A stretch of DNA of 64,000 nt from Liopterus haemorrhoidalis (lineage: Eukaryota > Arthropoda > Insecta > Coleoptera > Dytiscidae), in the NCBI GenBank assembly GCA_963971575.1, contig OZ020620.1:43190924-43254923 (forward strand). Reading direction: 5' to 3'. Below are positions 24,100-35,416 of the stretch, in pieces. The notes beneath the pieces are model-generated. The model saw only the letters and a list, made by a program, of their open reading frames with translations. It was not told the DNA's origin and searched no databases. Position 1 is the stretch's first letter, and every line of letters begins with the position of its first letter. The position numbers and the translations under genes are program-made.

Positions 24100-24935
24100 G
24101 GTGTTGGGTTTTGTGTGAGTTTGAATTTCATTTATATTTATTTTCCCCTCTCATGGATCGCCACAGTTTTTCCCATCCAATTCTGTCTTGAATCCTACTT
24201 CTTGAATTGTTGCAGGAAATTTCTCCTCTCTCTATTGGTTTCCTAATTTTATCGCTTTTTTTTCCTTGGTTTTTCTTTTTTAGATACCCTGGCTTCATAC
24301 ACTTCTTTCTTATATCTACCTTCGCTCATTCTTTGGATATGACCATGGTATTTCATCTGGCCTTCCTATATTACTATTCTACTGGTATTGTTCTCAGTTT
24401 TTCTCTATACTCCACAGACAGATAGACAAACAGAGAGAAACTCTGCCTTTTATATGTCTTCTTCTTTTTTAGGAACTATCAGCTGGGTTGACTTTTACCC
24501 GCACTCATCTAAGTCTGCCATCTTAGACTGTTCATTGTCAGGTCTTACCATTTATCCTGTATACCAAAACTTAGATTTTTGGTTAGCTGATCTCTCTATC
24601 TCTTGTCTCTTGTTAGTTGACGAGTATTCAATATTCCCTCCCATATCATCCTAACCATTCTGTCCTCCCTCATCCTCATCATGCCACCTATCCACTGTAA
24701 TCGTCTAACTCTCAGTTCTTGTGTGATACTCGGTCTTTAGTACAATGCTTGGATATTTTTATTCTTACGGATTCTCCATTCAGCATTAATTTGAATGGGA
24801 CCAAAGATTCGGCGTAATATTTTATTTTCGGAAACTATGAGGTGATGTTGATCTCTCTTTGTTAATGTCCATGTTTCGGAGCTATACATAAGTATGAGAT
24901 GTACTATCTTGGTACAATCTGATATTGGTGGTCCT
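24100..24935 (-). pseudogene. LINE reverse-transcriptase C-terminal remnant
   Basis: On the minus strand, 24730-24935 reads LMYSSETWTLTKRDQHHL, then ENKILRRIFGPI and NAEWRIRKN. This is the conserved tail of Jockey/RTE-like LINE polyproteins ('YGSETW...ILRRIFGP...EWRIR'). RVRRLQWIGGMMRMRED follows near 24670-24720. The leftward part to about 24100 is T-rich and poorly resolved. Stops and frameshifts are frequent. Plus-strand frames at 24207-24654 are its antisense. Confidence 0.8.
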
Positions 24936-25148
24936 AGACAAGAATTTCAATTTGAAGTGCAAAATACAATGCATTGGTATTAATTCTGTTCATAATTTCC
25001 TGTTGTATCAAATTCACCGGACTTATTATGGTAACCAGGTATTTGAAAGTATAAAGTATTTGCAACATAGAAAAAAACATATTTTCTAGCAAAATCAAAA
25101 TATTTTAATGAAAATATAAATAAAAAAAAAAAAAAAAAAAAATATTCA
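24936..25148. other. Spacer with A-run
   Basis: Mostly AT-rich; an A-run lies at 25122-25141. No gene. Confidence 0.5.
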
Positions 25149-25149
25149 A

Positions 25150-25790
25150 AACATTCAGCAATTGCTCAACAATATACCTCAATATTGTTGGATGGTTGAA
25201 CAATTTTGTCTTTCAGTTCAGCAACATCCCTAAGTTCTCCATTATATACTTTGGCCTTTAAATATCCCCAATAAAAAAAATCATTGGGTGCCAAATCCGA
25301 TCTCGCTGGCAAATTCATCGACCCTCCAGCTCCAATCGACTCTTCCAATCCAGCTATTTGGGAAAGTTCTATGTAAATATTCTTTAACTATTCTAGAATA
25401 ATGGACATGTGCGCCATCATGTTGAAACCATACTTGTCCATTAATATTCAGGTTTCGCAACGCAGGTGATATTTGGTTTTGCAAAAGGGCTAGATATTTT
25501 GCGGCATTAAGGTTACCGTCAATATAAAAAGGCCCTATAATATTGGTTCCTATTATCCCTGCCCAAACATTTAATTTTTGCGGCCTTTGAGTTCGGGAGG
25601 AATGAAACAAATGTAAATTTTCTCGTACCTAAAGTTTTGTCTGTGCACTTCACCATTTAGAGTAAACATTGCTTCGTCAGTAAATAAAATTCTTTGAAGC
25701 ATTTCTTTCAAAGACGAAAGACACGAAATAAACTTATTATTATTTTTACTAACAATGAGATACTTTTTCATTACTGATGATGAGTCTTAC
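25150..25790 (-). pseudogene. Decayed Tc1/mariner-superfamily transposase, relative of DD41D
   Basis: Minus-strand pieces appear in the right order. First is LFTDEAMFTLNGEVHRQN with catalytic Asp 1 (about 25625-25690), then NVWAGIIGTNIIGPFYIDG, then VWFQHDGAHVHYSRIV with Asp 2, and finally PARSDLAPNDFFYWGYLKAK with Asp 3. The NDFFYWG/MDFFLWG ending and the sequence around it resemble the intact transposase at 40061-41188. Frameshifts lie near 25600 and 25340, and the N-terminal DNA-binding part and both inverted repeats are gone. Confidence 0.85.
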
Positions 25791-27077
25791 TTTACGAGCT
25801 TCGACATCGATAAGGTCAGTTAGGTAGATTACATCTTTAACCTTTTTTGAAATAATACCCAGTCCCCCTAAAATCATGAGGTACCTATTGAGTTGTACCG
25901 TGGTGGTTTATATATTAGGATTTTTGTAAAACCATCTCCAGCACGAGGATTAAACAGCAAAGGTGACGTAGCATATCCTTGACTAACTCCAGTATGATTT
26001 CGAAAAGGCTATGACAAAAGCTTGTACATACACAAATAGTTCGTCATAAAATTAATTAAGCCATAAAATACCTATTTTCACTTAACATCTTGAGCTCTAC
26101 ATTTTTTACTACATATTTGAAATTAAAATTAAGAAATAAATATTTAATTCCTGACCTATTCAGGCTCAATATTTTAACTTTCCTAATCAATTCTATTAGT
26201 AGATAATTTAAAATTACAAATGTAAAATACAGGATGTAGTGATTACTATCAACTCGTGTGAACATTTTGTTAACAGTATATTTTACAAGTCAGCACGCAT
26301 TTCCAAACAAAATAATAAAATACTGTGAAAATTAGATAGTATTTAAATAGTATTTTATATAAGTAATTTTGTTCTTCGCTTCCTTTCATGAGAAATTTTT
26401 TTTTGTTCTGTCTTTCCGTGAAAATATAATTGTTTTTCGATATTAAGATAATCTAGAAGTTTTAAATGAAAATTTTCCTGTTTAAAATTCACTTCCTAGT
26501 CTCTTTTATTTTTCCGAATCAGATATGAACATCTACGCGGTATATATAAATCCATTTACTCTTATAAGGAGCATAGGGTATACACAAAACTCCATCCAAT
26601 GGACGTGGTTCCTTGCTATCATTTTTACTTCATTTACGGTTTCCCTGAGGATTCGAATCTAAAGCCTCTTTATTTATTTTATTGCAGTCTCTCAGTGTAC
26701 GACTATAGGCTATGACTTGTGCACTGATGATTGTCACTAGCAAGTTTGTCATATGGTAACGCGAGCAATCGTTCAGAGCTCTAAATTTAATACGTTATAC
26801 ATTGTAGATTGTCGATTGTGGATAGTTTTCCAAACTTATAGTTAGTGAGTTGTTTTAATAATACATATAAACATATAAACACATTAGCTTTCTCAGTCTA
26901 CATCGTAGAGGACGTTTACATTGTATGCCTTTACATTACCTAACAAAATGTCATCGCGCTGATTACAACAAATCTCGCCCAAAATTACAAAGACGAACAG
27001 TAAATATGATCAATTTAGGTAATTAGGTTAGGTTTAGTTAGTAAAAATCTAGGACAACAGAATTAGAATAACGATAA
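25791..27077. other. Non-coding DNA
   Basis: AT-rich, no recognised gene, element end or repeat. Confidence 0.5.
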
Positions 27078-27079
27078 TA

Positions 27080-27758
27080 CGAGGGTCTTCTGAAAAGTAA
27101 GTTACACTATTTTTTTTTTTTAATAAATAAAAGTAAAAAAAAATTAAAAAAAGTATATTTCGATAAGTACATATTTAACTTATTTTTCTACATAATCGCC
27201 TTGTTTTTCAATACATTTTTGGTACCGAGGTAAAAGTTTTTCAGTCCAGTGTCATACCATTCTGCGCCATACTGGTTAGCCATCTTTCAACTTCTTGTTT
27301 CAAATTATCCTTGTTTGTGAAGCGTCTTCCCCCAAGATGTTGCTTCAGCTACGGAAACAAGTGGAAGTCACTTGGTGCAAAGTCAGGAGAGTAAGGCGGA
27401 TGTCCGAAAACATTTCATCGAAACTCCTCAAGCAGGTCTTGAGTCTGAGCCAACAAGAAACCATTGGCCTTGACATAATGTCTTCACCATAAACACTATA
27501 CAACTCGTGATGAATTTCAGTAGCATTTTTATTTTTTGCCGTCAAAAAACGATTAACACCACGAACTTCGCAATCGGCGGTAGGAGCAAGTGGAGTCTCC
27601 ATAGTGGCTGGAGCCTGACTGCCGGATCGATCGACGTACGCGCATAAAAATTTTACAGTACTGCCACTACACCCAGACGCAAATTCCCTGAGACTCCCAG
27701 ACATTTCCGCCAACCACACGGATTAAAAAAAATAGTGTAACTTTTGAGACGACCCTCG
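27080..27758 (-). mobile_element. Internally deleted SETMAR-like mariner
   Basis: Inverted ends cgagggtcttctgaaaagta and, in reverse, cgagggtcgtctcaaaagtt both run into tacactatttttt, with TA on both sides (27078-27079, 27759-27760). Minus coding remains include a mariner helix-turn-helix (CEVRGVNRFLTAKNKNATEI, then ELYSVYGEDIMSRPMV). These jump directly to a C-terminal block (FDEMFSD, and in other frames KLLPRYQKCIEKQGDYVEK). The whole catalytic core is missing, giving 679 bp. It is non-autonomous but both ends are well preserved. Confidence 0.92.
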
Positions 27759-27760
27759 TA

Positions 27761-28377
27761 GATAATAAAAAATTTACGAAGTCACCCTAATTGGTTTAAA
27801 GACACATAGATGTCGCGCTATTCGTAACTCACTAATTTTCGTAGCTGTAAATGCTGATTTGAACGTTAAGACTATCTACTAAATTTATCCACAATGCACA
27901 GTGAACAGTGAACTAATTTAAAGAGCTCTGAACGCAGCTTAAGGACTGTTTTCCAGTAAATATATTTTCTCACTCTTACTAATTAAAATAATTATATTTT
28001 ACGAGCAATATATCATTTTACTCTTTTTCAATATATCATGCGAAGACAACATACATTGTAAAATATCTATTGTAAAATTCTGCCAGTAATTACTATTCAG
28101 TACATTTTATGTTGGCTGTAAATCGAAGCGACCATTAAGCATATTATGCTATTAGATAGATAGTATAGATTTAATTGTTAATTAGTATTATTACGGTCCT
28201 GAAGTTGGCACATGCACTTAGCTCTTTCCCATAGCCACAAACGCGAGTTGCGAGTGTGGCTACAGATAGAACCATGTACCATCCATTCCATTGTGTCTTG
28301 AACATCTCTAGGCTAGATGACTTTTACTATTAACATCAGTAGCGTACTACATTTGTTTAAATAGAACATAAGAAATA
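27761..28377. other. Non-coding DNA
   Basis: No gene. A small inverted repeat (gccacaaacgcgagttgcga, continuing gtgtggc) lies at 28234-28261. Confidence 0.45.
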
Positions 28378-28600
28378 TTGAAAACTCACAGAAAAGATAA
28401 AAACAACGATCTACAAAACTATAGTCCAAAGTATTATGACATATGAAGCAGAAGACTGGGTTATGAACAAGAGGATTTGAAATAAAATCATGGCTACGGA
28501 AATGGAATACTGCAGAAGTCGTTGTTGGGAAGAATTACACAAGAATGGATAGGATCATTAATGAAGAAATAAAAAGATGAAAGAACAGAAAGAAAATCGA
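28378..28600 (+). pseudogene. RTE-like LINE C-terminal scrap
   Basis: The plus strand reads KIKTTIYKTIVQSIMTYEAE, DWVMNKR, a stop, then NKIMATEMEYCRS. This matches the conserved LINE ending 'IYKTxxxPVxxYGSETWxxxK...LxxxEMxFxRR'. It is a short fragment without ends. Confidence 0.72.
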
Positions 28601-28934
28601 GTGGACTTCGTCGGCAACTCATTGAACAAACCAATGCTGAACAAGCCAAATCGCTGCTTAAAGGACGCCGTTTTCAGATTATTGATGACATCAAAGCAAA
28701 TTCGTCACAGACACAAATTTTGGTGCGACATTTGCTGCTGCTTCTTTGTTAGAAAATTTGATATACGTGGCTGCAGAGTTGTTTCTGAGAGACGAAGCAC
28801 TGTGTTAACTTCCATTCGATTTCTCTGTTTGGTTTTTATTATTGCCATGGCTGAAAAAATCATTTCGCACAAATAGGAAGGCGAAAAAATGACGAATAAT
28901 TTGATAGCTTTATAACTCAAAGATGGATATTCTA

Positions 28935-29200
28935 TATTCTAGCGATTTCCAAAATTGACACAATGATTGCATTTTATATCTGGACACCAGAGTGACATCA
29001 CAAGACAACTCGTCAGCTTTTCTATTTCACGAGAATCAAATACACATGACTTTTTATCTTTCAAGAATAGATAATTAATCCAGAGGTTACCTTTACGAGG
29101 ATCCTCATTTTCAGGGAAATAATTATTAAAATTTTCAACTAATTCTCTTAAATGTTGACTTATTGTTGAATATGACTTTCTGGTTGACATCAGCAGCAAT
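28935..29200 (-). pseudogene. hAT (ZBED/SCAND3-like) transposase fragment
   Basis: An 86-codon minus frame includes HLRELVENFNNYFPENEDP, then LWINYLF, then REIEKLTSC. This resembles the region before the C-terminal dimerisation domain of hAT transposases and their domesticated relatives ('hLxxLxxxFxxYFPexxxxxxWixnPF...eqExLxxL'). The catalytic core and the dimerisation domain are absent. Assignment is by pattern only. Confidence 0.6.
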
Positions 29201-29575
29201 CTAAAATTCTTCCAAAAGTGGAAATATTTCTATATATTCCTCTTATAAGCGACTATTCCAAAGGGCTAGTTTCTTCAGAAGCATGAAAAATAGAGGCGTT
29301 GTATTAGGGCTAGTAAATATTAAATAAATCATGGTTCGGACAAAAGTTAGCTTCTGCGTCGACTAAAAAAATGTGCTATTTACTCGTGAATAGAAGTGTG
29401 CATCTACATGATATCGGTCAAAATATTTCGCGGACCGGCTGGAATTTTCTGAGGATTGTCACCGGTCAGGGGACCACAATACTGATCTAAGTGATTCGTT
29501 AGATTCGGTTGTTCGGAAAACTGCATAAAATGAAGAATATCGAATGGCCAAAAGACTGTAAACCCCGTATTCAAG
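29201..29575. other. Non-coding DNA
   Basis: Nothing recognised. Confidence 0.45.
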
Positions 29576-30631
29576 AAAAAATTGATGTGAAGTGTGAATT
29601 TTCACACATTTCAGGGTTTTGCAGGTATTTAGTAAGTGAATGATGATTATATGGGATGCCAAAACAAATTTTATATTAAAATATTTTTTTGTTAATTTTA
29701 ATTCGAACGCCTAATACCATTATTTAGGTTTCTAAATATGTGCAGTATTTTTTTTTTATATAGCAAGGTTCATTAAGAATTTTAAAAATTGCGCCTATGG
29801 CTTCCATTGGTTGTTATAAGCTCCGCCTCTCTGATTTCGTGTACATTGAAACAGAATTAAATTATAATTTAAACAATTTCCACTGGTTATTAAATTTATG
29901 CTTTTAAAAATTAAAATTGGCAACATTTGCCAAAATATAACTAGAATTTTGAAAAAATAATAACAATATAAAAATTCAAAAAAAAAACAAAAAATAATAT
30001 TGTCTCTTCTCGCAGGGTTCGATCCCCCTTTCGATCGAGTTAGTTGGGTGAGAAACCAGCATTCTAACCACTACACCAGGATATACCTTTCAGTTTACCG
30101 AGTTACAAAGCTCTAATTTGTGTACATTATTAGCCAAAAACACAAAAAATGCGTTTTTTTTCCAAAAACATAATCTGATCAAAAATTCCTGTTGTACTAT
30201 TCCGGTTCACACCAATGTACATTACTTAGAATTTTTTCAGATTTTTAGTTTAAACCATCTGGGCTACAGGGTATGGGACAAAAATTTTTTTGCACAATTT
30301 TGGCAAAAATCGCTTCAAAATAATTTATTTTGCAAAAATAAAAATTTGATCGTTAATCCACGTACCAAGGGCTTTCATTTGATACCCTACTCAGAATTAT
30401 AAAAAAATATTTTTTTTTTCGATGAGCACATATTTGTTTATATTTTTAGGGGGTTATGTTTTTTAGATGTTTTAGTATTTTTCCTATGTGCGGGTCAAAG
30501 AGTTGTATAAGCATGCCAAATTTCAACTCTCTAGGTTTAGCCGTTTGGCTACAATTTTTACCGAACAGACAGACAGACGACAAAATGACGGTATAAGGGT
30601 TTTTTGGTCATACCTACAAAACCCTAAAAAG
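29576..30631 (-). mobile_element. Helentron-like repeat, copy with tRNA-Glu-like module
   Basis: This is the best complete minus-strand copy. The 3' end (left) has attgatgtgaagtgtgaatt, the hairpin tgtgaattttcaca and the subterminal repeat agggttttgcaggta. The 5' end (right) has the inverse, tacctacaaaaccct, followed by a T-rich junction when read on the minus strand. A short GTCT run is at 30566-30577. A tRNA-like module sits at 30012-30090. It is non-coding. Architecture fits DINE-1/HINE-type Helentrons; without an autonomous partner this is inference. Confidence 0.78.
30012..30090 (-). other. tRNA-Glu-like module inside the Helentron-like repeat
   Basis: The minus strand reads tcctggtgtagtggttagaa, then tgctggtttctcaccc, ending with a T-arm-like word around gggatcgaaccctgcg. 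The D-arm part is close to tRNA-Glu. The cloverleaf is imperfect, so this is a tRNA-derived segment, not a tRNA gene. Confidence 0.7.
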
Positions 30632-31469
30632 AAGAAGACATCATTCTAAACATGGAACAATGAGGTCAAAATAATTGCTGCCAACAGAAAAATAAAGTAG
30701 AGCGAAATCAGAACACTAGTCCAAGACAAAAAACTATAAAAATGCATAAGGCAGGTTAACCCACGTTTGACACCATATATACATAAGGCATACATTTAAG
30801 TAAAATTATTGAATATTTTAACTCGAATGCAAGTTAAGGCCTTATTTTTGAAGCTGTGAAATCGGTTATTAGGAAAATTATATCCACACGACTTATACAG
30901 CTTATAATATTCTACTTAAGTAGTAATTTGGCCAGAGGTTAAAAGGTTAATAACCATGTTCTAGAATTTTGGCACACTTCTTCACCTTCTGTAACTCATT
31001 GTTAATTAAAGGTCAGTGACAATATTTAACAAATATCTCGCATCAGAAAATTCCAGAATTCCATTAAAATCGAAAGGGAAAATATGCAGGTAGTTCATAT
31101 TTATGTAGCACGTCACTGAATCACGATACACCTACATTATATGTGGCCTAGGAGAATAATATTGATAAGATACAATGCTCCCAGGAGCAGTGCGAGTACC
31201 TAGAGTAGAGAACTGTTATTCGCTGGGTGCTGCGTGCAAGAACCCGATACCATGCTCCTGTGTCGTTAAACTCCTGTGTTCGCTAAAAACAGCATTCCAT
31301 TACAATGCACGAGGCTTTTACTTGAAATTAAATAAACGTTTCCGCTTTGTTGACACAACAAATCATCTTAAGCAAAAGAGTTAAGCGAGGCGACAAAGAA
31401 AAATTCACATTGAACAGTTAATTTATTTTAACAAAGAAAACAAACTAAATTAAATTGCATTAATGATAA
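30632..31469. other. Non-coding DNA
   Basis: 31175-31384 is less AT-rich and has an open frame, but no motif or clear splice context. Nothing else is seen. Confidence 0.45.
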
Positions 31470-32026
31470 TAGGTAAAAATAGGAAATAATTCACTCAGCT
31501 TTTTGGACAAGAAGCGTTTATATTAACAAAACACAACGTTTCGCCAACAACATTGTTGGCTACTTCAGGTGCTATAACAATAACATCATACTAGAAAACA
31601 ATCTTATACAATCAATAAAGACAATTTACCTATGTTAGTTAAACGTAGCTATAACAGGCTGTACATCAATCATCTCCAAGGATGGTGAATTGCAGAATTT
31701 CATTGACAATAATGTGTATTTGAAGAAAACAGATCATAGGAAAACAGGACTAAATTTCAATTAACTATGGTAATATAATGATCAAAAATAGAAACTATTA
31801 TTTAAATTTTACAATTCAAAACGAGACTAAATAAACTATACATCTGTCCAATATTAACTTATTCATAAATACAATGATATCAAGTTGTATATTTTGTTTT
31901 CTAGTATGATGTTATTGTTATAGCACCTGAAGAAACCAACAATGTTGTTGGCGAAACGTTGTGTTTTGTTAAAATTCACCCTTCTTGTCCAAAAAGCTGA
32001 GAGAAATTATTTCCTATTTCTACCTA
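31470..32026. mobile_element. Foldback MITE with about 133-bp arms
   Basis: The left arm (31470-31602) and right arm (31894-32026) are near-perfect inverted copies, both containing caacgtttcgccaacaac-type and ggtgctataacaataacatc-type words. A loop of about 290 bp is non-coding. No target duplication could be fixed. Confidence 0.9.
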
Positions 32027-32353
32027 TATTCAAAATTGGACGTTAAATTACTAATCTACGATTAATGATAATGATAATGAAAAATAAATACATGAAAAAT
32101 AATTTAGAACAGGACCGAGAGGGTATCCAGGATGTTTTAAGGGGGGGGGGGGTCTGATAACCACATTTTAAGCATATTTTTGTGAATTTTTTCAAATCTA
32201 TGTTTAAATTTATTCATTTTCAAACTAAGTACATATATAAAGTATGTTTTGAAGAAGATACTAAAAAAATTTGAAGGCAAAATATGGCGAAATGAGCCAG
32301 CTGTGGCAAATCTTCTCAGACTCCGGGAAAAAAATTAGATTTTGCGGTGACCA

Positions 32354-32657
32354 GCATAACTCGTCACTGGATCATCTGAAATCAAAAATTCAAAAAGATT
32401 TTGTTAGTTTATGAGTTTGCCGAGATAACGACGTTGAGATATTTTTTTTCATGGTTTTTTTTTTTATTTAACTATCACAAATATACTCATTTTTAGGTTT
32501 TTTTAGGGGGAATTAATTTTTTTTGTCTTCTAAGTATCGCTAAAAACTGAAAAATCATTTTAAAAATAAAAACTCAACGTCATTACCTCGGCAAACTCAT
32601 AAACTAACAAAAAAAAATTGGATTTTTGAATTCAGATGATCCAGTGACGAGTTATGC
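32354..32657. mobile_element. Foldback element with about 85-bp arms
   Basis: The left arm (32354-32438) contains gcataactcgtcactggatc and ttagtttatgagtttgccga. The right arm (32573-32657) carries both in reverse. The loop is AT-rich and non-coding. Confidence 0.88.
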
Positions 32658-32967
32658 TACAATATTTCAATATATAATAATAATTGTATCACTAATATAC
32701 CAACACGATTAATTTAGTACGAAAACATGAATAACTTAGCTGTATTATCAGTGAAAATGCGACAACGGTCTTGCTCGAAAAAGTCTGAATACAGAAATAT
32801 GAACATATTCTGTAATCCCAAAGTTGCCTAAACGTAACATTACAAGTAACCATTCATTATATAAAAACTAGTAGAAATTGAACTATTGGCTTAAGACCTT
32901 ATTCGAAATTAAGTTTATGTAAGCCATTTGGATATATAATTGCGGCATTTTTTATTTCTATTTATAA

Positions 32968-33564
32968 AATAACTGTCCAAATGTTCTGAATCAGTTTTTA
33001 AAAAGTTTTATTTATGACATTAACAAAATTAAATGGTTACAGATCAAGATTTTAATTAAGACTAAAAAATAATAAACAGAACATGTTAATATAACTGAAA
33101 GAAAAATTCTGTTTATAAAAAGTGTCAAATACATCCTGGGAATATTTTGTATAAAAGGGTGTCTTATTATGTGGAGTCAGCGAGAACTATTGACGTAATT
33201 CCTCCCCCCTTAGAAGAAGGCTTCTTTCGGAAGGCTGTTCGATTTTGGATTTTCTTGGGAATTTTCCTTTTAATTTTCTTGATTTTGCGGCTTCTTGGAT
33301 ATCTTGTTTCTTACCCATTTTATAAGAAGGTAAAAACTTCCAATGGGAAGGATGACGTACAGCGTAATTGTCCAAATTTTGGCATGGTATTGGACAATGT
33401 CTTGATCTTCTCGAGACTTCACAACTTAGTATTAAGAAATCAAAACCGTTTCCTATTCTATCAATGCGTTTCCAACAACCCTCGCAACGTTCTCAATACC
33501 AACAATCCTACCGACTGCGCCAAATAACTGTCCAAATGTTCTGAATCAGTTTTTAAAAGTTTTA
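32968..33564 (-). mobile_element. Gypsy-type LTR retrotransposon remnant
   Basis: A direct repeat of about 42 bp (aataactgtccaaatgttct and onward) occurs at 32968-33010 and 33523-33564. Read on the minus strand the right copy is the end of the 5' LTR and is followed at once by a primer site complementary to the 3' end of insect tRNA-Ser (33506-33522). The left copy is the end of the 3' LTR, and upstream of it on the minus strand are an AATAAA box and a TATAAA box. About 370 bp of leader or gag region remain, with a Lys-rich 62-codon frame at 33187-33375. No pol or env motifs are present. The right LTR is cut to its last 42 bp. Confidence 0.75.
33506..33522 (-). promoter_or_regulatory. Primer-binding site (tRNA-Ser type)
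   Basis: On the minus strand tggcgcagtcggtagga lies directly after the LTR end. This 17-mer is the known tRNA-Ser primer site of the 17.6/297 group of insect gypsy elements. Confidence 0.8.
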
Positions 33565-34129
33565 GGAGGAATTTGTAACCAGGGAATTTATAAGGGAGTC
33601 CAGGACTCACTAATGGCTATAGTAGCTCACTAATTATAGTTCCACAGATGATTTGATCTTTTATCACCGACGTATTTACTATTATTTCCAAAAAATAGCG
33701 TATGTTTTCAAACATATTAAAAATTGAGGCCATATATGGTAGACAGTGAATGAATTATCGTTTATTGTTTTAATTGATAGGCAATATATAAGTTAGTCTG
33801 CAGGCGAGTCTGGTCTGAGGAAAGTACAAATGACCTAGAAAATAATAAACTATTCATAAAAAGTGTTACGCTCTAAATTAAAACTTACGCTGTCGGTTTT
33901 ATTATATATTAAGATTCGTTGTTCGTTATAATGATGAAAAGATATACATAGTTTGCATACCGACATCAACGGTACATTGCTCCCACATTAAACTTGCGTT
34001 TGTTTTGTTTTGAGACGTTATGAGAAACATTTTGAAAAATTTGTTTATAATTTATCTGAAGATAATTACATTGATTTAGATATATACGAGGATATTTTAC
34101 TAAGCATGGGCAATATATTTATTTCTTAA
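33565..34129. other. Non-coding DNA
   Basis: No recognised feature. Confidence 0.45.
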
Positions 34130-34350
34130 ATTGCAAGAGTAATAAAAAAATTAAAGTAGTGTCACTTTTCAACATAGTCACCCAGATTGTGAACACACGG
34201 TCGTATCCTAGGAAGATTAAGTTATAATTATGAAGTTTTACTTAATCATCCTAGGTCGTATCGGTCTACAAGCTTCCAATACTTTCCGCAAAAAAATTCT
34301 TTGGTTAAAGCCACCGCATATTTTACTTCATCTTCATCAAAACTATCAAA
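34130..34350 (-). pseudogene. Mariner transposase C-terminal remnant, interrupted by a palindrome
   Basis: The minus strand reads DEDEVKYAVALTKEFFCGKY, then WKLVDRYD. After a 47-bp insertion it resumes in another frame with CVHNLGDYVEK and a stop. This is the classic mariner end ('FFxxGIxKLVxRYDKCIxxxGDYVEK'). Only the last 60 or so codons survive, without terminal repeats. Confidence 0.82.
34207..34253. mobile_element. 47-bp palindromic insertion with 8-bp duplication
   Basis: An inverted sequence (cctaggaagattaagt in the left half, acttaatcatcctagg at the right) is flanked by ggtcgtat on both sides (34199-34206 and 34254-34261). Taking out the insert and one flank makes the mariner remnant continuous, so it is a genuine insertion. 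Confidence 0.8.
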
Positions 34351-35414
34351 TGTTTGGGTAAACTATCAATAATAAACGTTATAGTGAGACGTTTACAGAT
34401 TTTTTTAAAATGTAATTTGATTTGTTCTTGACTGCTGAGATCATTAACCAGGTTATAAAAGTGAAATTTTTCTATATTACTATATTATTATTGTTTACAA
34501 AATTTAATATATTGAATAGTCGACAGTTTAACTTGGTGAAACTCACTTATACTAAGGTTGAAAGAAAACTTTTGTTTCAATAATTTTAATTTTAAATGGC
34601 TTACGAGATTGTCAAAGTTGCATTGTCAATTCTGACAACGGAAAACCGAAACTGCGGTCAGTTAAAAAGTTAGTGAAACAAAAAACCATTTTTTCTTTCA
34701 ACCTCTTAAGCTTATAAAATTGTAGATTGTATTCAATATTCGTTCGGTTGGTTTGAAGAGTAATAGCTATAGTTTAATAAGAAGTGGAACATTTTTTTGA
34801 TAAGACTGGAGGTGAACTGTAATCTAGCTGCATCGTATATGAAACAATTGAACATTCGGTGATCGGGATCTTCTAGTGAGTTGTTGTTCCATCTGTAGGT
34901 AGGGGATGACGTCATGTTTATGCGATAAAGTTGTGATTTTGTCTCGATGTGATTAAAGCAGAGTCTGGTTATTAGAGATACAAATTTTCTTTCTTAGTTC
35001 GAGTTGAACCAAAGTTTTATTGGAAGTACGGATTGCAGGCTACTACAGTCTTTTTCCTTAATTGAGATCTTGTATTCCTCTCTCCAAGAGTACGAGTAAT
35101 TTAAAAATATTATTGATAGTTTAGATAAAATTGTGTGAAACATATATATTATTATTATTATTACAATGTACAGATCAGTGTATCCTGTGAATTAATAAGG
35201 TGTCTAATGTAGCTTGGGAACGTCATATTTATTAAGTTCAGTATTAATTCTTTAAAGCCAGAACCCTTAATTTAACTAATACCATACCTACACTTCAAAA
35301 TACACCAAAGCCATCGACAAAAGCACATACCTATACGCACAGCAAATTTTTCAAAGCAATGAAACAGGAGTGAAATTAAAGCCTTCAGTATGGCTTTCTA
35401 CACTAAACGATACA
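34351..35414. other. Non-coding DNA
   Basis: A (TAT)n run lies at 35146-35163. No gene seen. Confidence 0.45.
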
Positions 35415-35416
35415 TA

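Noticed and set aside
24207..24654. Plus-strand membrane-like proteins.
   Set aside because: Antisense of a LINE remnant in T-rich DNA; no motif.
30012..30090. A genuine tRNA-Glu gene.
   Set aside because: The arms do not pair well, and the module recurs in the same place in several repeat copies.
33187..33527. Processed pseudogene or small membrane-protein gene (hydrophobic + strand frame, Lys-rich - strand frame, direct repeats around).
   Set aside because: The direct repeats and the tRNA-Ser primer site show LTR structure; the frames have no known motif.
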